Below are positions 32,083 to 35,958 of a DNA stretch of 35,958 nt, in pieces (the first letter of the stretch is position 1; each line of letters begins with the position of its first letter). The notes beneath the pieces were generated by a model, which worked only from the letters and a program-made list of their open reading frames with translations, did no database searches and was not told the DNA's origin. Origin of the DNA: CAYHWW01 sp964360145 (lineage in GTDB: Bacteria > Bdellovibrionota > UBA1018 > CAYHWW01); NCBI GenBank assembly GCA_964360145.1, contig CAYHWW010000019.1, positions 1 to 35,958 on the forward strand, written 5' to 3'. A program made the position numbers and the translations under genes.

Positions 32083-32200
32083 GCTCGGTCTTTTGCCGCC
32101 TAGCTTCGTTGTCGTCGTCGCCCGCTCCACGCGGCGGGCATGAAGCCCGCCTTGGTCGCCGGGCTCCTCCTCCGCCTCGCTAGTCGGCAAAAACCCTTCG
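32082..32200 (+). repeat. Structured dispersed repeat, copy B (after the DUF72-like gene)
   Basis: AGGCTCGGTCTTTT overlaps the TAG stop of the preceding gene. Stems TTTTGCCG/CGGCAAAA (32091-32098, 32185-32192), GCCCG/CGGGC (32120-32124, 32160-32164) and GCGGGC/GCCCGC (32134-32139, 32145-32150) match the stems of copy A in position but differ in sequence by compensated pairs. Its right flank (CCTTCGCCTAA) also matches that of copy A. Confidence 0.8.
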
Positions 32201-32257
32201 CCTAATCCTGGACTTTAGATGAGATGCCAGATGTTATATTTATTCATGCGCGACCCC

Positions 32258-32277
32258 TTAGGGTTCGCGAACCCTAA
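32258..32277. repeat. Perfect 20-bp palindrome
   Basis: TTAGGGTTCGCGAACCCTAA is its own complement over 20 bp and abuts the T-tract side of the ahcY terminator. It could be a binding site for a dimeric DNA-binding protein or a second hairpin. No matching regulator is visible. Confidence 0.6.
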
Positions 32278-32313
32278 AAAAATGGGGTTGATTGCTTTAA
32301 CACAACCAACCCC
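32276..32313 (-). terminator. Rho-independent terminator of ahcY
   Basis: Minus strand: GGGGTTG (32313-32307) pairs with CAACCCC (32290-32284) and is followed by ATTTTTTT. It lies about 60 bp after the ahcY stop in the direction of transcription, a textbook intrinsic terminator. Confidence 0.8.
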
Positions 32314-32371
32314 ACCGCTACCAGTTCCGGGCGCCTGTTAAGGGCGCACCGAGATGCCGTTCATGATGTAA

Positions 32372-33628
32372 TCACGTACCGGCAGCGTAATCAGAAGCGT
32401 AACGTTCTTGCTCCGTTGTCAGCCTGTCAATTTTGACGCCCAGGGTCTCGAGCTTCACGCCGGCGATCTCTTGGTCGAGAGCGGGGTCAAGGGTGTAAAC
32501 ATCGGGCTTCATGCTGCGACCTTCCCGGGCAATGCGGAGCATGCCTTGGAACTGGTTCGCAAAGCTCATGTCCATCACTTCGGATGGATGGCCTTCGGCG
32601 CAAGCCAGGTTCACAAGGCGACCTTGTCCGAGGACGTAGATGCGGCGACCGTCCTTTAAGGTGTGTTCTTCGTTGTTGTCCCGCACGGTGCGAACGCGGG
32701 AAGACATGGCCTTCAATTCGCCCAGGTTCAACTCGCAGTCATAGTGACCGGTGTTGCTGACCAAGGCGCCGTCCTTCATGGTTTCAAAGTGGCGCTTGGT
32801 GACGATGTCCTTCATGCCAGTTGCAGTGATGAAAATATCGCCGATCTTGGCGGCTTCATCCATGGGCATCACTTCAAAGCCATCGAGCATGGCCTTCAAT
32901 GCCGCCGTGGGCTTGATTTCGGTGACAACCACCCGGGCGCCGAGGCCCCGGGCACGGGAGGCGCAGCCCTTGCCGCACTGGCCGTAGCCAGCCACCACAA
33001 AGGTTTTGCCCGCGATCATGACACTGGAGGCACGGAGAATGCCGTCCAAAGAGGATTGGCCGGTGCCGTACACATTGTCGAAGTCCCGCTTGGTCTCAGA
33101 GTCGTTCACAGCGATGACGGGGTATAAGAGAGCGCCGTCACGGGCCATGGCCCGCAGGCGTTGCACGCCGGTGGTGGTTTCTTCAGTGCCGCCAATGACG
33201 AAATGAGCGAGTTCTTTGAACTTGTTGTGCACACGGAAAATGAGATCGGCGCCATCATCGAGGGTCAGCGTGGGCTTGAAGTCCAGGGTGCGGTCGATGC
33301 ACCAGTAGAACTCATCGCTATTCATGCCGTGCCAAGCATAGATGGAGGTGCCTTCGGCGGCCAGGGCAGCGGCGATGTCATCTTGGGTGGAGAGGGGGTT
33401 GCAGCCAGACCAAGAGATCTCGGCGCCCGCTGCCTTCAGAGTGCGGATCAGGACGGCGGTCTCTTTGGTGACATGCAAGCAGCCAGCGATGCGCTGGCCC
33501 TTCAATGGCAGGGTCTTTGAGTACATCTCCCGCAACTTCATAAGCACGGGCATGCGGCTCTCGGCCCACTCGATTTTCAAGCGACCTTGTTCAGCCAGTT
33601 TTTCGTTCGCGACTTTATAATTAGCCAT
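32372..33628 (-). CDS. ahcY: Adenosylhomocysteinase
   Basis: A 418-residue S-adenosylhomocysteine hydrolase. GQRIAGCLHVTKETAVLIRT, WSGCNPLSTQDDIAAAL, and the NAD-binding VVAGYGQCGKGCASRARGLG identify it; GHYDCELN follows. It splits SAH into homocysteine and adenosine with tightly bound NAD, keeping methyltransferases active. It belongs to the shorter class: it ends YASDYAAGT and lacks the C-terminal K...YRY tail of the long class. GGAGG just before the ATG supports the start. It has a leader with a hairpin and a strong terminator. Confidence 0.96.
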   Translation of the reverse strand: MANYKVANEKLAEQGRLKIEWAESRMPVLMKLREMYSKTLPLKGQRIAGCLHVTKETAVLIRTLKAAGAEISWSGCNPLSTQDDIAAALAAEGTSIYAWHGMNSDEFYWCIDRTLDFKPTLTLDDGADLIFRVHNKFKELAHFVIGGTEETTTGVQRLRAMARDGALLYPVIAVNDSETKRDFDNVYGTGQSSLDGILRASSVMIAGKTFVVAGYGQCGKGCASRARGLGARVVVTEIKPTAALKAMLDGFEVMPMDEAAKIGDIFITATGMKDIVTKRHFETMKDGALVSNTGHYDCELNLGELKAMSSRVRTVRDNNEEHTLKDGRRIYVLGQGRLVNLACAEGHPSEVMDMSFANQFQGMLRIAREGRSMKPDVYTLDPALDQEIAGVKLETLGVKIDRLTTEQERYASDYAAGT

Positions 33629-33714
33629 GGATCCTCCGCGGAAGGGCGATCCATCTTAGCTAACGCTTCTCTCCGGGGCTGGCCAGGAAAAAACCGGGGC
33701 TCAAAAGTTATTTC

Positions 33715-33753
33715 GGCTCGGTACTCGGACAGAGCCTACGAAAGACCGAGCCT
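33715..33753 (-). repeat. Short repeat-like hairpin (element D) upstream of ahcY
   Basis: On the minus strand AGGCTCGGTCTTT, the same opening as copies A and B, begins 3 nt after the stop of the small secreted-protein gene. GGCTCGGT (33752-33745) pairs with ACCGAGCC (33722-33715). A near-copy, AGGCTCTGTC, lies inside. CTAACG just before it could pair with CGTTAG near ahcY. It would be in the ahcY leader if the transcript is shared. Confidence 0.55.
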
Positions 33754-33756
33754 ACG

Positions 33757-34035
33757 TTAGTGGGATTTGCGGTATGGGGTTTTCTCAACGCGACTCATAG
33801 GGCCAGTCAAACGCACAGGCAGCGCTTCGTGGTGAGACTTCTCTTGAGCAGAGAGTTTCTTGATGTCGGCATCGAAGCTGACATGCTTCACCTTCTTCAC
33901 GCCGATTTCGCGAAGATCCTGGTAGATGGCGGTGTCATTGGTGATATCCCGGGAATGGGGCACTGAGGCCAGGACGGCGGGAAGCCCGGCAAGGGCAACG
34001 AGAGTGTAGGCGCGAAGCAGTTTCTTTTTCAACAT
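33757..34035 (-). CDS. Small secreted protein, unknown function
   Basis: A 92-residue product from ATG 34035, with GGAGG seven bases upstream. A signal peptide (MLKKKLLRAYTLVALAGLPA, cleavage near VLA-S) is followed by a charged, His- and Lys-rich mature part ending TPYRKSH. No Cys and no recognised domain. It lies upstream of ahcY on the same strand, 130 bp away, with the repeat-like hairpin between them, so co-transcription is possible but not certain. Confidence 0.6.
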   Translation of the reverse strand: MLKKKLLRAYTLVALAGLPAVLASVPHSRDITNDTAIYQDLREIGVKKVKHVSFDADIKKLSAQEKSHHEALPVRLTGPMSRVEKTPYRKSH

Positions 34036-34146
34036 AAGGAACCTCCAGGGTTCGGCCTCCCTTGAGCAAGGTTAGTGCCAGATGGGAAGGGCCTAGAATC
34101 GCCGCGGGCACTCTGCCCCTGTCTAAGACTTTGACACTGCATCAGG

Positions 34147-35133
34147 CTATTGACGAGGTTTGAGTTCCAGTGCCCAAAGCTCGATGCGCTCCACGCCCGC
34201 GGCGTCGTGGCCGCGCTTGCGGGCGACGCTTTGATTGAAGACGGGGTCGAGAAGCTGCTGATCCGTTATTTTGACGGACATGGCTTTCAGCTCATCGAAA
34301 AAAAGCCCCCGCCCCCCCACCAGGGGGTTGGTGGCTAAACAATAGAGACAGCCCCCGGGGGCTAGGTTTCGGATGGCAAAGTCGATAAACCGCAGGGGAA
34401 GCTCCATGCCCAGGCGGCCTCCATCCCTATGAGGAGCATTAAAGCCGGGTTCCGCCATGACCATGGGGGGGTTAAAAACCACTAAATCAGGCGGTTCGCG
34501 GGGGATTTTCCCGCCTCGCGGATCTAGCAGTTCACCAACTAGAAACTCCATGCGGGAAGCAAGGCCCTGGGCCTCCGCGGCGGCGCGGCCCATGTCGAGG
34601 GCGTTGGTGCAGGGGTCGAGGCCCTGGATGTGGGCGCCAGGCATGCTTGCCGCCAGGAAGAACCCCAATCCACCGCTGGAACAACCCAGGTCCAAGACCT
34701 GGCGGGCATGGCTCCAGCGCGGGGCTCTGTCCGCCATGAAGCACGCCAGCCTGTAGGACTCAGCGCCGAAGTGGGCGTAGCGACTGGAAGCATCGGCAAG
34801 GGGGGGCCAGCGCGAGTGAAGGACAAAGGGACTGGGCTCGCCAGAGGCAAGGGGCGCGGCGCGGCTGACGACGAAGGAGCCCCAGCGCTGCTCCAGTGTT
34901 TTTAGTAGGGCTTGAAGCGTGGCGTCAATGCCCTCGGCGGTGAGTTCGTCGGAGGGCACATCAAGGCCCAGCTGGAATCGGCGCAGCAACGCGCTGGCCG
35001 CTGTGGCGCTGACTTCCGCGGCGGCGCGATCTTTCTTCAGGCGATCCGGCGTAAGGGGCGCGGCGCTGTAACCTGAGACATCGAGTATGGAAAAAAGCTG
35101 CGTGAGGACGGTGGCTTCGTTCACAGACCCCAT
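34147..35133 (-). CDS. Class I methyltransferase with NPPM motif
   Basis: A 328-residue protein from ATG 35133; the longer frame begins with TTG and is less likely. QVLDLGCSSGGLGFFLAASM is the SAM-binding motif I, GLDPCTNAL motif II, and LVVFNPPMVMAE carries NPPM, the motif of amino-group methyltransferases acting on adenine, guanine or glutamine (PrmC, RlmG, RsmC and DNA N6-adenine types). The N-terminal 130 residues may recognise the substrate. It faces away from uvrA across 105 bp. A role in rRNA or protein-release-factor methylation is plausible but not shown. Confidence 0.75.
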   Translation of the reverse strand: MGSVNEATVLTQLFSILDVSGYSAAPLTPDRLKKDRAAAEVSATAASALLRRFQLGLDVPSDELTAEGIDATLQALLKTLEQRWGSFVVSRAAPLASGEPSPFVLHSRWPPLADASSRYAHFGAESYRLACFMADRAPRWSHARQVLDLGCSSGGLGFFLAASMPGAHIQGLDPCTNALDMGRAAAEAQGLASRMEFLVGELLDPRGGKIPREPPDLVVFNPPMVMAEPGFNAPHRDGGRLGMELPLRFIDFAIRNLAPGGCLYCLATNPLVGGRGLFFDELKAMSVKITDQQLLDPVFNQSVARKRGHDAAGVERIELWALELKPRQ

Positions 35134-35169
35134 TGAACGCCAAGTGCGGGCCGAGATCAAGGTGGCGCA

Positions 35170-35200
35170 CTGCGAAGTTCCGCTGAGCGGAACTTCGCAG
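35170..35200. promoter_or_regulatory. Perfect 14-bp hairpin between methyltransferase and uvrA
   Basis: CTGCGAAGTTCCGC, loop TGA, then its exact complement. It lies in the 105-bp divergent region, 38 bp before the uvrA start. It could be an operator for a dimeric repressor or a leader hairpin. It does not match a GAAC-N4-GTTC LexA box, although GTTCC/GGAAC are part of it. Confidence 0.5.
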
Positions 35201-35238
35201 TTAAGCCCAGGGCAGAACCTTGCTATGGTCGAGCCCCC

Positions 35239-35958
35239 ATGGACCGCTACCTCCGCCTGCGGGGCGCCCGCACCAACAACCTCAAAAACATCAGCGTGGA
35301 TATCCCGCTGAAGCGCCTCACCGTGGTCACGGGTCTCTCGGGCTCCGGCAAGTCCTCATTGGCCTTTGACACCCTCTACGCCGAGGGCAGTCGACGCTAC
35401 ACGGAGTCCCTCAGCACCTACATCCGCCAATTCCTCGAAAAGATGCCACGACCTGACATCGACGGCCTGGAAAACATCAGCCCCGCCATCGCCCTCGAGC
35501 AAAAAAACCACATCAACAACAGCCGCTCCACCGTGGCTACGATGAGCGAGCTCTACGATTACCTGCGGCTCCTCTTCGCCAAAGTGGGCCGCACCTACTG
35601 CTTGAAGTGCGGCAAGCCCGTCAAAAAAGATTCCCCCGTGAGCATCGGCCGCTGGCTCAAAGACACCACTGACGCCGGTCGCTTCTACGTACTGGCCCCG
35701 GTGGTCCTCCCCGCCAAAGCCACTGCCAAAGACTTCGATGCCTGGCGCAAACAACTCATGGCGGACGGCTTCGAGCGCCTCTTCGATGAAACGACCAAAG
35801 AAGTGCTGGAGCTGGCAAGCGTGGACGAACAAATCCTGCGACCGCTGAGAAAGGCGCCAGATGCGAGGCGGAGGGGCGCAGCGAGCGACCAAAGCGGGCT
35901 ACTGCACGCTGCGTGGAGCCGCGAGCACCCGACAACGAAGCAGGTGGCCCTTTATCAG
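35239..35958 (+). CDS. uvrA: Excinuclease ABC subunit A, N-terminal part
   Basis: 240 codons to the window edge. RGARTNNLKNISVDIPLKRL, the Walker A site TGLSGSGKSSLAFDTLYAEG, RRYTESLSTYIRQFLEKM and STVATMSELYDYLRLLFAKV are typical UvrA. UvrA dimers find bulky DNA damage and load UvrB. The match fades after ASVDEQILRPL: from about residue 204 the sequence is basic and low in hydrophobics, and is coded by the antisense copy C of the structured repeat, without a stop. In ordinary UvrA this position leads into a V-V-D-R strand. No Shine-Dalgarno is visible before the ATG. Confidence 0.9.
   Translation, partial: MDRYLRLRGARTNNLKNISVDIPLKRLTVVTGLSGSGKSSLAFDTLYAEGSRRYTESLSTYIRQFLEKMPRPDIDGLENISPAIALEQKNHINNSRSTVATMSELYDYLRLLFAKVGRTYCLKCGKPVKKDSPVSIGRWLKDTTDAGRFYVLAPVVLPAKATAKDFDAWRKQLMADGFERLFDETTKEVLELASVDEQILRPLRKAPDARRRGAASDQSGLLHAAWSREHPTTKQVALYQ
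35849..35956 (-). repeat. Structured dispersed repeat, copy C, in frame inside uvrA
   Basis: On the minus strand the four blocks of copies A and B recur in order: GCTTCGTTGTCG (35941-35930), CTCCACGC (35918-35911), TTGGTCG (35892-35886) and CTCCGCCTCGC (35873-35863). The ends (GAAAGGCGCCA and TGGCCCTTTATC) form an imperfect outer stem, and GCGTGC/GCCCGC an inner one with one mismatch. The stretch is 108 bp, 36 codons, and the uvrA frame stays open through it. Confidence 0.75.

Noticed and set aside
31349..32200. Integron cassette with attC sites
   Set aside because: The repeats follow stop codons and are palindromic, but the end motifs lack the RYYYAAC/GTTRRRY order in the right orientation, and no integrase is seen.
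33629..33756. SAH riboswitch before ahcY
   Set aside because: AGGCTCGG is present, but the conserved GAGGAGCGCUGC core and the matching pseudoknot are not, so I do not call it.

Overview
The window looks like a chromosomal segment of a Gram-negative bacterium of moderately high GC. It encodes several Sec-type signal peptides, a probable outer-membrane protein, a probable GDP-heptose route and an RseP-type site-2 protease. A deltaproteobacterial or Bdellovibrionota-like host is my best guess, from the short EF-Ts, the three-PDZ RseP, the style of UvrA and the general gene content. The sequence alone does not prove this.

Layout. (1) 1-3716 is an accessory strip of small genes: a secreted protein cut by the window edge, a BrnT/BrnA toxin-antitoxin pair behind overlapping divergent promoters, an HTH remnant, two orphan membrane or secreted proteins, a Phd-like antitoxin with a shortened ParE-like toxin, an FmdB zinc ribbon, and a RelE/ParE-type toxin whose AbrB-like antitoxin frame has no start codon. 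(2) 3717-8615 holds a fatty acid desaturase, a 182-bp imperfect palindrome that supplies the end of a response regulator gene, the response regulator and its histidine kinase, a GT22-like mannosyltransferase and a methyltransferase. (3) 8670-11988 is a second accessory stretch: an SLT-domain protein, a secreted protein interrupted by an assembly gap, a DUF6036-type nucleotidyltransferase pair and a secreted protein. (4) 12108-22081 carries a heptose module split in two. A phosphoheptose isomerase and GHMP heptose kinase point left; a nucleotidyltransferase, transaldolase, SDR epimerase and GT2 glycosyltransferase point right in an overlapping operon. Between the halves lie an 869-residue repetitive secreted protein and the methionine-salvage pair mtnP-mtnA. 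(5) 22141-25083 holds a secreted, possibly outer-membrane protein and a large polytopic glycosyltransferase-like protein. (6) 25244-31346 is the housekeeping operon rpsB-tsf-frr-uppS-cdsA-rseP-tsaB, notable for lacking pyrH between tsf and frr. (7) 31347-35958 has a DUF72-like gene between two copies of a structured repeat, ahcY with a clear terminator, a small secreted protein, a methyltransferase and the start of uvrA.

How the genes fit together. Transaldolase can supply sedoheptulose 7-phosphate, and the isomerase, kinase and nucleotidyltransferase can turn it into an activated heptose. The SDR enzyme could modify the sugar, and the GT2 and polytopic transferases could use it for surface glycans. 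MtnP and MtnA recycle methylthioadenosine, and AhcY recycles S-adenosylhomocysteine; both are by-products of SAM use. The rpsB operon joins translation factors to lipid-carrier, phospholipid and envelope-proteolysis enzymes.

The most striking signal is a dispersed structured repeat of about 100-110 bp. Copies begin within 2 nt of the stop codons of tsaB and of the DUF72-like gene, and a third copy lies in antisense orientation inside the uvrA reading frame without breaking it. It keeps four exact sequence blocks in order, and the two intergenic copies differ by compensatory base changes in three nested stems. A shorter element with the same opening motif follows a third stop codon upstream of ahcY.
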